Shown one piece after another: positions 14,556 to 22,052 of a DNA stretch of 25,002 nt (position 1 is its first letter; each line of letters starts with the position of its first letter). Both the position numbers and the translations under genes were made by a program. The stretch lies in contig CP070658.1 in assembly GCA_020355105.1 (NCBI GenBank), positions 245,209-270,210 on the forward strand, read 5' to 3'. A model generated the notes under the pieces. The model worked only from the letters and a program-made list of their open reading frames with translations, had not been told where the DNA came from and made no database searches. Source of the DNA: Candidatus Thorarchaeota archaeon (GTDB lineage: Archaea; Asgardarchaeota; Thorarchaeia; Thorarchaeales; Thorarchaeaceae).

Positions 14556-15866
14556 CTATCCACTGACCTCCTTATAGAGTTTGGTAGTAGCCGTTTCTAC
14601 GTCGTTTCTTGACGCTCCAATGGCTGCGTTCATCACTAGATAGTCGTGTGGATAGTCGTCGATGCAAGAACCAAATGCTCCTTTTTCCACCACGCGGGGA
14701 CCTGTAACACGCCTGCCATACAATCTTGCCCCAATCTCCTTTGCAGGTAGGCCGTCCAGAGTCATCGCACAGGCAACTGCGTTCTCCACGGAGAGTACAC
14801 GTTGCTTGACCGAGTCGGCTATTTCAACCATCTTCTTCTCCAAGAACTCCCTATTCTGTTTCTGTTCTTCTCTCAGCTTTGAGTATCCCTCTTGGCCAAT
14901 GGCCAACATGGCGGCGAGTGTCTGGACTACTGGAGCTGCCGTTGCTCGGCCGGCGTAGGTTTCTGCAATCCATTCCGTGACTTCCGGCTGTGGGGTGACA
15001 ATAATCGATGCGCCTACTGGTGACAGGAAGTTCTTGTCGCTGCTCTGTATAATTGCATCAACTCGGCCGGCATCGATTGCGGACCGAATGCTGGCCATTA
15101 TGGGTTCTGATTGAACTCCATAGGCATTATTGATCACCAGAGGGGCCTCGTTGTCGCTGCATAGTCTAGAGATCTCTTTCAAGGGATCGGACAACCGGGG
15201 CGGGAAGAAGGTCGTCGTCGCCAGTACAGCATATGATTCATTCTTCGATGCATACCGTTCTAGCTCAGAGATGTCTGCTTGGACAGAATCCTCCTCCAGG
15301 ACTGTAGGTATGGGTACATGTTCAAGCCCGGCTAGTGCTATTGCTCGCAATGGAGAAACATGGTCAAGTCTCGGATAGAGGACTCTCCGAACACCCAGTT
15401 CTCTCCGCAGGGCACCCAGAGCTAGGGCGATGCCCATGCCAGTCGCTAAGGGCAGCACAACTCCGTTTCGGACATTGCTCAGTCCCAGCTTCCTGACAGC
15501 GTCAACCGCCACCTGGTCCGCTACTTGCTGCATCAATGAGGTTCCAGGGGCCTTGGGTTGAGGAGCAGCAACATGGCCACTTCGACCAATTCCGTGATTG
15601 AAACCTGAGGCCATTCGGGCAACAAAGGGGGATGCTACACGTGCCTCTCGTTCCCCGACTCGTGCCGACTCTGGATCCTTGTCCGTGTCCATAGAGGACA
15701 GGAGTCTGAACAGAGTTTCAAGCTGTAAGTCAGAGAAAGGCCTCTCGGGAAAACACCTACGGTTCAGTAGGTCCCTGAGAGGTGCTAGAAGTGCCTCAAT
15801 GGTCACACGTCCTCGTTCTGCCATGTTTCTTGGAATGACATCAAGCAGCCTTTCTTCTATGTCCAA
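14556..15866 (-). CDS. sepsecS: O-phosphoseryl-tRNA(Sec):selenocysteinyl-tRNA synthase (SepSecS)
   Basis: A PLP enzyme that converts Sep-tRNA-Sec to Sec-tRNA-Sec using selenophosphate. Recognised by VGEREARVAS, HGIGRSG (phosphate-gripping loop), PQPKAPGTSL, INNAYGVQS, and SSDKNFLSPVG, whose lysine holds PLP. All have direct counterparts in the human enzyme (VGEREGRVAS, HGIGRSG, VNNAYGVQS, SLDKNFMVPVG). Length about 436 from the preferred TTG at 15866, which has AGGAGG 9 nt upstream; that start puts VGERE near residue 71, close to the human spacing. In-frame ATGs at 15896 and 15917 lack ribosome sites. It overlaps the 3' end of selB, implying coupled translation. Human-type C-terminal extensions are absent, as in archaea. 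Confidence 0.95.
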   Translation of the reverse strand: MDIEERLLDVIPRNMAERGRVTIEALLAPLRDLLNRRCFPERPFSDLQLETLFRLLSSMDTDKDPESARVGEREARVASPFVARMASGFNHGIGRSGHVAAPQPKAPGTSLMQQVADQVAVDAVRKLGLSNVRNGVVLPLATGMGIALALGALRRELGVRRVLYPRLDHVSPLRAIALAGLEHVPIPTVLEEDSVQADISELERYASKNESYAVLATTTFFPPRLSDPLKEISRLCSDNEAPLVINNAYGVQSEPIMASIRSAIDAGRVDAIIQSSDKNFLSPVGASIIVTPQPEVTEWIAETYAGRATAAPVVQTLAAMLAIGQEGYSKLREEQKQNREFLEKKMVEIADSVKQRVLSVENAVACAMTLDGLPAKEIGARLYGRRVTGPRVVEKGAFGSCIDDYPHDYLVMNAAIGASRNDVETATTKLYKEVSG

Positions 15867-17247
15867 AGCTGAGTTCCTCCTCGACGAATCTCTCATAGAT
15901 GACTCTGTCTGATTCATGCACTGGAGCCTGAAAGACTCCCACTAGCACACCTCGAGTACCAAAGGGCCGCATAAGAATTCCCTTGACACCATTGGTAGTC
16001 TGTACATGGGAACCAACAAACAACTCGGCGCGCTCCTTGCTTGAGGCAATTCCTTCGACTAATACATCTTCAGAACGTACTCTGCTGATTGTTCCCATAC
16101 GAACTCTGCGTCTGTTAAGCACAATCTTGGCTGGAGTTTCTACGACCTCCCCGGAACCAACAATCCGCATACGAGCAGGTGGAAGGTCAGTTCTCATCAA
16201 GATCACCTTCTGACCTTCTTCAACAGCGATCTGATTCTGAAACAAGAGCGCCGCCATGAATTCTGTCTCCTTTGCCTCCTCCATGATGGTCTTCCTGTCT
16301 CCAGCAAAGGGCACAATTTCGGCAGTCACGTTCGGCATCCCCACCATGGTGCTTAGAACCATCCTGTCTGTCACTTTACCCTTGTATAACGGATTTCTTT
16401 CCAGCTGGACCAGAACTCCCTTGCGACTTGCCAGAACCCCTTCTGCAGACAGATAGTCACCACGACTTATCTCGCTGTATTTTATATCAGGGATGTTGAC
16501 ACCCACCCGGTCTCCAGCATTCGCCTCAGGCAGATTCTCACCGAATGTCTGTATCGCCCTCACTCTCGCTTCTTCATCCTGTGGCATCAGTCTTATTGTG
16601 TCCCCGATTCGGAGAACCCCTCGCTGGATTGTTCCTGTGACCACCGTACCATGACCCTTCACTGGAAACGCGTGGTCGATTGGCATTAGAAACGAACCAT
16701 CGATCTGCCTCTTCTTCGGCCTCAACCTCTGGTGGAGGACACCCTTCAGCTTCTCAATACCTTCTCCAGTCTTGGCAGAAACTGCGAGGTATGCAACATT
16801 CTTGAACGCCGCCTCTTGGACGACGGCACGTATCCTTTCTTGAACTACTTCAAGGCGTGTGGGTTCAACCAAATCAGTCTTAGTTATCGCCACTACAACA
16901 GTATCAATTCCTAGGGACTGAAGCACGACAATGTGCTCACCCGTCTGGATCTTGGGGCCCTCATCTGCGGCCACAACAAGAATCGCTGCATCGATTATGT
17001 TTGCTCCCGCAACGACACTTCTAATCAAATCGGCATGTCCTGGGGCGTCTACTAGTGTCACGCGCATTTCCCCAAGAGTAAACATTGTGAAGCCAAGGTC
17101 AATGGTTATTCCTCTCTCCTTGGCCTGCGGATGCTTGTCAAGCCCTGCAGTGGAAACCTTCTCACTCAGTGCGCGGGCCAGTTCGGTCTTGCCATGGTCA
17201 ATATGACCCACAAGACCGACGTGAACTGGGACGAGTTGCTTCATCAT
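15841..17247 (-). CDS. selB: Selenocysteine-specific elongation factor SelB
   Basis: A 468-residue translational GTPase that delivers Sec-tRNA-Sec to the ribosome at recoded UGA codons. GTPase motifs: GHIDHGKT (14-21), RGIT (45-48), DAPGH (67-71), TKTD (122-125). The EF-Tu-like domains II and III follow (HGTVVTGTIQRG, then ...RMRIVGSG), and a short domain IV ends the protein. The compact length and absence of bacterial winged-helix repeats fit archaeal SelB, rather than EF-1A (about 430, with a tRNA-binding pattern differing in domain II) or eIF2-gamma (which has a zinc knuckle, not seen). A TTTAAGC at 17278-17284 is suitably placed as TATA. It heads the minus-strand row selB-sepsecS-unknown-tRNA-Sec. 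Two adjacent ATGs (17247, 17244) are possible starts. Confidence 0.93.
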   Translation of the reverse strand: MMKQLVPVHVGLVGHIDHGKTELARALSEKVSTAGLDKHPQAKERGITIDLGFTMFTLGEMRVTLVDAPGHADLIRSVVAGANIIDAAILVVAADEGPKIQTGEHIVVLQSLGIDTVVVAITKTDLVEPTRLEVVQERIRAVVQEAAFKNVAYLAVSAKTGEGIEKLKGVLHQRLRPKKRQIDGSFLMPIDHAFPVKGHGTVVTGTIQRGVLRIGDTIRLMPQDEEARVRAIQTFGENLPEANAGDRVGVNIPDIKYSEISRGDYLSAEGVLASRKGVLVQLERNPLYKGKVTDRMVLSTMVGMPNVTAEIVPFAGDRKTIMEEAKETEFMAALLFQNQIAVEEGQKVILMRTDLPPARMRIVGSGEVVETPAKIVLNRRRVRMGTISRVRSEDVLVEGIASSKERAELFVGSHVQTTNGVKGILMRPFGTRGVLVGVFQAPVHESDRVIYERFVEEELSFGHRRKAA

Positions 17248-17277
17248 CTAACAGTCTTGGTTGTGCTCAGAACTCCA

Positions 17278-17284
17278 GCTTAAA
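17278..17284 (-). promoter_or_regulatory. TATA-like element for selB
   Basis: TTTAAGC on the minus strand would place transcription start near 17254, a few nt before the selB ATG at 17247 and consistent with the lack of a Shine-Dalgarno there. It lies in the 116-nt divergent gap with the gene at 17364, which has its own TTTATT (17334-17339) spaced for a leaderless transcript. Confidence 0.4.
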
Positions 17285-17363
17285 CCCTTCGCTATCTAGC
17301 ATTTAGTGCTCCAGCATAACGATTAGCGGGTTGTTTATTGGGTAGACTGCTGAACTGAACCTC

Positions 17364-17774
17364 ATGGTTTCAAGGTCTCTAGAGAAGATGCTGCTAATCG
17401 CGATCGGACTCTCAACTGCAGTGCTGGTAGGCGTCCCGATTCTCATGTACGCAATGGACACACTTGGAGCTGCTTCTCAAGTAGAGAGAGCAAGTCTATT
17501 CGCTGACAGAGTACACAATGTCACTAGAAGCATAGATATCGGAACAGCAAACAACGTCGCAATCGAAATCAACGTGCCCGAGGGTGTAGTAATCACCTCT
17601 GATGGGACAACTCTAACGATTACGTTTGAAAGGGAAGGCATGGAAACCAGAACATGGAGTGTGGTCTATAATCACTCGATAGTACTTGTCGGCCCAATGG
17701 GAGCTGGAAACTACATAGTGTATGTTCAACTCAGTTCCGCCACAATCGAGATCACCTTCTCCTTAGTCACCTGA
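17364..17774 (+). CDS. Membrane-anchored, pilin-like extracellular protein
   Basis: 136 residues. A short basic N-terminus (SRSLEK) precedes a single hydrophobic segment (about residues 9-30, LLIAIGLSTAVLVGVPILMY), followed by a polar beta-rich domain. The layout is that of archaeal pilin/flagellin-like or FlaF/FlaG-type proteins with the helix retained as anchor. A clear class III cleavage site cannot be pointed out. I do not recognise a named family. There is no Shine-Dalgarno; a TTTATT about 27 nt upstream suggests leaderless expression. It lies 90 nt before the polyferredoxin gene on the same strand; a functional link is not evident. Confidence 0.65.
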   Translation: MVSRSLEKMLLIAIGLSTAVLVGVPILMYAMDTLGAASQVERASLFADRVHNVTRSIDIGTANNVAIEINVPEGVVITSDGTTLTITFEREGMETRTWSVVYNHSIVLVGPMGAGNYIVYVQLSSATIEITFSLVT

Positions 17775-17864
17775 GGCTATAGGCCGGTTTCTTTTCAACA
17801 CAAGCTTTTTAATGACGGCTCAGGTCTTCGCCGACGATACCTCCTTTGTTGAGGTCTGAATGTA

Positions 17865-18926
17865 ATGGTTGAGGATTCTGAATGGTCTGAAGACACGGAA
17901 GTTGAAGAGGACGAGTCCGACCTGGAAGAGGTTTCTGATGAAGAGGTCAGTGAAGTACCCCATGAACCAGAGGCCCCGAGAAGACTGAGCCTAGAGAACC
18001 CTATCGGCATGATCTTCAACGTTCGGATGTTAAGACGAGTTGTCCAGCTGCTGTTCCTCCTAGGAATTAACGCATACATACTCGCCATGTGGATTGGTGG
18101 AGAACAGGTCCTGGCATTCTGGGAGGGCATCCGCGATATCCTACCGACTTTGCCCGTCATCGCACCCTTGGAGGCACCAGGAGCAGTTCTAGCAGGAACC
18201 TTCGACACACTTCAACGAGAATTCTCGGGAGGTATATTCCCATTCTTCACCCTCGGCGCAATGATCATAATCCTCACAGTTCTTGGTAGATCATCTTGTG
18301 GGTGGGTCTGTCCAATTGGTACTATTCAGGACTTCGCGACCCTTCCGAAGAGGTCCAAAGTGCGTCCTTCCCCAAATACTGAGAATGAGCTTCGGCGCAT
18401 TAAGACGTACATCTTCGTGATTGTGATGGGACTGGCCATATGGGTTGGAATCAGCAGGATCTTTGGGACGGCAGAGGATCTTGTGAGAATACTTGGGCCA
18501 TTCGCTACTGCGGCATTTGACCCTTTCAACCCCGCTTTCATTATCTTCTATGAAGCGACCACGCAATTCTGGCCCTATTCGCTGGAAACTCTGTGGTTCA
18601 TAACGCAATGGGGTCTCTTCCTTGGGCAAATTGCGTTCGTGATTCTGATTGTGGGCGTCGGAATCTGGGTGCCCAGATGGTTCTGTAGATGGTTGTGCCC
18701 TGCAGGATGGCTCTATGGTGCATTCTCTAGAGAGGCTCTGGTTGGCATAGGTAGGAATCCTGCAAGGTGTACACCAGACACCTGCAGTGTGTGTGAAGTT
18801 GTCTGTCCTATGAATATCAGAATTCGCCGCTCTCCTTACAAGGCGTTGCGTTCGCCGGAGTGCATTCTATGTCTAGAGTGCAAGAGTCATTGTCCAAATG
18901 GGGCAATAGTCCTACGATTCTCGTGA
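17865..18926 (+). CDS. NapH/YccM-like membrane polyferredoxin
   Basis: 353 residues. After an acidic N-terminal tail (about half D/E over residues 1-38) come about four to five hydrophobic segments. Two membrane-adjacent CxxxCP motifs follow, C145GWVCP and C274RWLCP, as in NapH/NosR/CcoG-type proteins. The C-terminus carries two 4Fe-4S motifs: C302-x4-C307-x2-C310-x3-C314-P and C333-x2-C336-x2-C339-x3-C343-P. Known relatives pass electrons between the quinone pool or ferredoxin and membrane or extracytoplasmic reductases. The partner here is unknown. A TTTTTAAT about 55 nt upstream is a likely TATA. The last 15 nt overlap the convergent ModE-like gene. The acidic tail is not part of the usual family layout. 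Confidence 0.88.
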   Translation: MVEDSEWSEDTEVEEDESDLEEVSDEEVSEVPHEPEAPRRLSLENPIGMIFNVRMLRRVVQLLFLLGINAYILAMWIGGEQVLAFWEGIRDILPTLPVIAPLEAPGAVLAGTFDTLQREFSGGIFPFFTLGAMIIILTVLGRSSCGWVCPIGTIQDFATLPKRSKVRPSPNTENELRRIKTYIFVIVMGLAIWVGISRIFGTAEDLVRILGPFATAAFDPFNPAFIIFYEATTQFWPYSLETLWFITQWGLFLGQIAFVILIVGVGIWVPRWFCRWLCPAGWLYGAFSREALVGIGRNPARCTPDTCSVCEVVCPMNIRIRRSPYKALRSPECILCLECKSHCPNGAIVLRFS

Positions 18927-19280
18927 TTGCTCCTTCATACGCTTCCGGGTGGCCTTCTCGAAACTATCCTGCACACTGGCAAACAAATCCATGAGTTTCA
19001 GGCCAAATCCCGTTATTCTTGCGCCCCCACCCCCCTCGGTGCCACCTTTGTAGGTTTCCAGAAGTCTGACGCCGGTTTTCTGCTCAATCTTCCTCACTAC
19101 ACCCCAGGCATATCGATATGACATTCCCAACGCTTTCGCTCCCTCTGTGATTGTGCCGTTCTCTTTGATGCTCCTCAGTATTGCAAAGGCACCAGGTCCA
19201 AAGACATAGTCGCCATCGTGCTCCAACCATAACTTCCAATTTGGCTTCAGCTTTGAGAATGCGTCATCTTCAGCGGTCAT
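18912..19280 (-). CDS. ModE-like winged helix-turn-helix regulator (N-terminal domain only)
   Basis: 122 residues from the ATG at 19280, chosen over an upstream start at 19304 because GGAGGTG lies 7 nt before it. The sequence FGPGAFAILRSIKENGTITEGAKALGMSYRYAWGVVRKIEQ and the glycine-rich GGxxGGGGARIT wing match the DNA-binding half of ModE (COG2005-type). The molybdate-binding MOP domains of full ModE are missing, as is common in archaea. Such proteins control molybdate/tungstate uptake or Mo/W-enzyme genes. A tungsten AOR is encoded in the same window but far away, and a regulatory link is speculative. It converges with the polyferredoxin gene with a 15-nt overlap. Confidence 0.88.
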   Translation of the reverse strand: MTAEDDAFSKLKPNWKLWLEHDGDYVFGPGAFAILRSIKENGTITEGAKALGMSYRYAWGVVRKIEQKTGVRLLETYKGGTEGGGGARITGFGLKLMDLFASVQDSFEKATRKRMKEQSRES

Positions 19281-19340
19281 CGGTGAACACCTCCGGTGCC
19301 CCACTGAATAAAGGGTAGACTACCACTCATATGACAGTTG

Positions 19341-19568
19341 CTAATGGCCCCATCGAAGCCGCTCTGGCTTCGTGTCTTTCTTGAATATCTTCTTCACACT
19401 TTTCCAATGGTCAGAGCAGAGATAGGTCTTCCTTGAACGAGCGTCCTTTACTTGCAGACCTGCATTCGTGATGCTCTGTGTTATGCGTACTGTCGCGAAA
19501 GACCGCTTAGAATCGTTTTGACAGCCTGCAATGCTACATGTCTTCTTTGTTGACGACAACTTCCTCAC
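19341..19568 (-). CDS. Small archaeal C2CH zinc-binding protein
   Basis: 75 residues with CSIAGC (C-x4-C) near the N-terminus and LCSDH (C-x2-H) 34 residues later, then a basic tail KSVKKIFKKDTKPERLRWGH. The ligands plausibly form one zinc site. Similar small archaeal proteins with a YLCxxHxKxxKK...ERLRW ending are common; their function is not established, though basic composition suggests nucleic-acid or ribosome contact. The start is GTG at 19568. TTATAA at 19595-19600 puts the transcription start within a few nt of it, so the message is probably leaderless. Confidence 0.75.
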   Translation of the reverse strand: MRKLSSTKKTCSIAGCQNDSKRSFATVRITQSITNAGLQVKDARSRKTYLCSDHWKSVKKIFKKDTKPERLRWGH

Positions 19569-19594
19569 TTCATCGATGGGCGTGCAAGTTCACA

Positions 19595-19600
19595 TTATAA
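19595..19600 (-). promoter_or_regulatory. TATA box of the small zinc protein gene
   Basis: TTATAA within GTTATAATGTG on the minus strand, about 27 nt before the GTG start at 19568, consistent with a leaderless transcript. Confidence 0.5.
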
Positions 19601-19621
19601 CATTGACGGACCAGGAGAACT

Positions 19622-20611
19622 CTAAACATCACTTTTCGGGGTCAAGAGTGGACCCTCTGAGTAGTCAAACATGACCTGCTCTTCTGTGGACATTCCAAGC
19701 CGAAGTGACAGGGAGTTGTCCACCTCACCTACTCGGACCGCCGTGAGCCCACACTCTTGCGCCACCTTCGTTACCAAGGGCACGTTCTCCGGATTCACTG
19801 CGACGAGGAATCCCAATGATACGTACATGCGGACCCAATCTTCAAGTTCTATAGACTTGGGACGAGTTGAGTCCACTGCATCAAGATCGAGAAGTCCTCC
19901 CTTCCCTGAGTACTCCAGTAGCATTCCGGCCGTGCCAACGAGTCCCGCAACAGAAACATCCTTGGCAGCAGTCACAAGATGCTGCTGAGCCAGTCTGTTC
20001 ATTACGGAGAGTCGCTCCACGACCTCGTTCGCAGGTCGATCCGTGACCGAGTCCCAACCTAACTTGTAGCTGGCCCCTCGACGCCCGTGTTTATCGAAGA
20101 GCAGGATCAATACATCCTCTTGGCGGGCCCCACCTGCCGTCAGCATATTCTCTTTCTTGATCGTCCCTGTTGCTGACCCAACAACATAGGTAGATTTGGA
20201 CTGGGGATTTGTATGGCCTCTCACTATGGGAACTCTAAATGTGTGAGACCCGTCTATCAATCCCTCCAAGATCTGCTCGCCGATATTGGAGTCTGAATAT
20301 GAGATTGCCACAGCGAAGGAGGTGGGAGTGCCTCCTGCAGCATAGATGTCCATGACGGTTGCCAGTACTGCATTGAAACCCGCTGCTCGTGGATGGTTTA
20401 GGCAAAGCTCTTGAACAATCGCATCTGTTGTAAGCAGAACGATCTCATCACTTGTTGTCAGGATTGCGGCCGAATCTTCGCCAAGTCCATGTTCTTGATT
20501 GCCATTGTAAGATGTGGCTCTGAGACGGCCAATAATAGAAGGAAGTACGTACTTCCGTGAAATCCCTTCGAACTCGTGTAGGAGACCAACGATCTCCTCT
20601 AGACGTGTCAA
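19622..20611 (-). CDS. PurM/SelD-superfamily ATP-binding protein (selenophosphate synthetase-related, COG2144-like)
   Basis: 329 residues in the AIR-synthase/SelD/HypE/ThiL fold: GLGEDSAAI (42-50, the metal/phosphate-binding DDAAxI equivalent), TTDAIV (61-66), FNAVLATVMDIYAAGGTPTSFAVAIS (79-104), then an AIRS C-domain with VSVAGLVGTAGMLLEYSGKGG. The N-terminal FEGISRK segment resembles the methanogenesis-marker-2/COG2144 group. It lacks the catalytic Cys/Sec-Gly-Cys-Lys loop that defines SelD, so it should not be called selenophosphate synthetase although it lies a few kb from the Sec genes. The start is TTG at 20611, with only a weak GAGTGG upstream. The reaction is unknown; an ATP-dependent phosphoryl transfer is the family expectation. 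Confidence 0.82.
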   Translation of the reverse strand: MTRLEEIVGLLHEFEGISRKYVLPSIIGRLRATSYNGNQEHGLGEDSAAILTTSDEIVLLTTDAIVQELCLNHPRAAGFNAVLATVMDIYAAGGTPTSFAVAISYSDSNIGEQILEGLIDGSHTFRVPIVRGHTNPQSKSTYVVGSATGTIKKENMLTAGGARQEDVLILLFDKHGRRGASYKLGWDSVTDRPANEVVERLSVMNRLAQQHLVTAAKDVSVAGLVGTAGMLLEYSGKGGLLDLDAVDSTRPKSIELEDWVRMYVSLGFLVAVNPENVPLVTKVAQECGLTAVRVGEVDNSLSLRLGMSTEEQVMFDYSEGPLLTPKSDV

Positions 20612-20640
20612 ACAGAACCACTCTTGGGAGAATCAATGAG

Positions 20641-20766
20641 CTAGGGTGGACCGAGGAAGCCTATGGCGAAAGCAGCCTGTCCGAGTATGATGCCAATTCC
20701 TAACATAGAAAGCCCTATCATGAGGTAGATCAGGGCCCTCATTTCTGAACGAACTTCCTCTAGCAC
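20641..20766 (-). CDS. Small single-pass membrane protein (41 residues)
   Basis: A short frame from GTG at 20766 to TAG at 20641, with AAGGTGA located 6-7 nt before the GTG. The product begins MLEEVRSEMRAL, followed by a continuous hydrophobic helix (about 13-38, IYLMIGLSMLGIGIILGQAA...) and ends GFLGPP. The charged N-terminus and single helix are typical of small membrane proteins. It sits between the Cys-rich protein gene and the PurM/SelD-like gene, all on the minus strand. Function unknown; reality rests on the ribosome site and the coherent composition. Confidence 0.6.
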   Translation of the reverse strand: MLEEVRSEMRALIYLMIGLSMLGIGIILGQAAFAIGFLGPP

Positions 20767-20829
20767 TTTGGATCACCTTGGCTTGCTGCGATGACCTGAG
20801 TGTTGCTTATAGACGTTGCGGGATAGGTC

Positions 20830-21159
20830 CTATGGGGGCCCGTCTCTATCGAGGGCTCTTTTTCCCCCCAGATGCTTGGAGTATATGGCTTGAACTTCTT
20901 CTGACCCATCCTCAATAGAGTCGAGATCGTCATCAGAGAGGGCTGGCACCGAATGACGCCCTTTGCATTTGCCGGCATCTGTCATCTTCCGTATCGCGCA
21001 TACTCCGAACTTGCACCAGGCACCATCGCACTCATCGTCAATCTCTGTGCACATTACAGTCTTCTTCGATTCTGTGCGTCGAATCTTGAGCGCGCTAGGC
21101 TGGCGGCTGCATTTGAATTCCATACAAGTAGGTGTGCAAACAGTGAGACCTTTGGACAT
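20830..21159 (-). CDS. Cysteine-rich small protein, unrecognised
   Basis: 109 residues with eight cysteines in the first 65 (C8, C12, C17, C37, C44, C49, C54, C65). They group as C-x3-C-x4-C and C-x6-C-x4-C-x4-C-x10-C. The C-terminal 40 residues are acidic then basic and low in structure (SDDDLDSIEDGSEE). There is no signal peptide, so it is cytoplasmic, and the cysteines probably bind two zinc ions or a cluster. ATG at 21159 with GGAGTGA about 6 nt upstream. It follows the zinc-ribbon coiled-coil gene after 29 nt on the same strand. I do not recognise the family. Confidence 0.65.
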   Translation of the reverse strand: MSKGLTVCTPTCMEFKCSRQPSALKIRRTESKKTVMCTEIDDECDGAWCKFGVCAIRKMTDAGKCKGRHSVPALSDDDLDSIEDGSEEVQAIYSKHLGGKRALDRDGPP

Positions 21160-21188
21160 AACAACTCACTCCAAACACAACACATTGT

Positions 21189-21983
21189 TCACTTCCTCTT
21201 CTTGGCATCAACGAGAACCTCATCCAGAATGGACCTGCCTATTTCTAGAATCTTCAAGGACCGTTCCACTCCCGCCCTTGCCGTCTCATATTTGCCTGCT
21301 GAAACGTCCCCAATCCTATGCTGAGCTTCGAGTCGACTGCCGTCCCGTTGTAGGGTTCGGCTTGTCTTGTTCATGCTCTTCAGCCAGTTCTCTGCATCCT
21401 TTATGGAACTCTTGAAACTCTTCCTAAGACTCTTGATTGCGTCAGCAATCTTCTTTTTCTGCTCCTTGTAGACAGACTTGTCAAGAGTCCCCTCCATCTC
21501 TTCAAGCTTGAAGTGCTTCTCCTCTAGCTCATCAAGTGTCTTGACTGCCCTCTCCAGACGAAGATCCCCTCTGAAATCGGACAGCTCTTCACGCCTTCGC
21601 TTGGTCTTGTCAAATGTATTGCGTAAGTCCTCGGCTCGTGAGGTAAGGATGGCCTTGTCAGCATGCCTCAGCTTGAGAGCCTGCCGTGTAGCTTGGATCT
21701 GCTCAACCAAGCTGTCAAGCTCCTTTCGAATGACCTCTAGTTCAGCTCTCGCCATGAGGGTCACAAACTCCCTTTGGTCCATTCCCTCTACGGTCATACC
21801 AAATTGAACTGCCTCTATTGGTCCGTCCTCCATAGGCGGTCCCAGATCTGCGGGCGCTCCCAAGTCCTTTGAATCCAAGATGTCTTCATCAGTGACTATC
21901 AAGGGTTTCCCGCAAGACTTGCAGAAACTCCCCTCAGGAACTTCCATACCACATGAGGGACAAGTGACAAGTGCCTCAGACAT
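21189..21983 (-). CDS. Zinc-ribbon plus coiled-coil protein
   Basis: 264 residues. An N-terminal zinc ribbon (C8PSC11 ... C21KSC24) is followed by an acidic, proline-containing linker to about 70. A long, highly charged helical region (about 80-225) has heptad-like spacing (LEVIRKELDSLVEQIQATRQ and later LRKSFKSSIKDAENWLKSM), then a basic C-terminus ending KKRK. Start at 21983 because GGAG lies 7 nt upstream; an earlier in-frame start at 22001 lacks one. Zinc-ribbon coiled-coil proteins are common in archaea; their roles vary and none can be assigned. It is not an SMC or a CdvB/ESCRT protein by visible motifs. Confidence 0.75.
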   Translation of the reverse strand: MSEALVTCPSCGMEVPEGSFCKSCGKPLIVTDEDILDSKDLGAPADLGPPMEDGPIEAVQFGMTVEGMDQREFVTLMARAELEVIRKELDSLVEQIQATRQALKLRHADKAILTSRAEDLRNTFDKTKRRREELSDFRGDLRLERAVKTLDELEEKHFKLEEMEGTLDKSVYKEQKKKIADAIKSLRKSFKSSIKDAENWLKSMNKTSRTLQRDGSRLEAQHRIGDVSAGKYETARAGVERSLKILEIGRSILDEVLVDAKKRK

Positions 21984-22052
21984 CGGATTACTCCGCCCCA
22001 TGCAGAGTCTTGTTTGACAGAGTAGGTTGTAGCATGCGTGCCCAGATTGCCA

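Noticed and set aside
19622..20611. Calling the PurM-like protein SelD
   Set aside because: The catalytic Cys/Sec-Gly-Cys-Lys loop is missing and the N-terminus matches COG2144/marker-2-like proteins instead.
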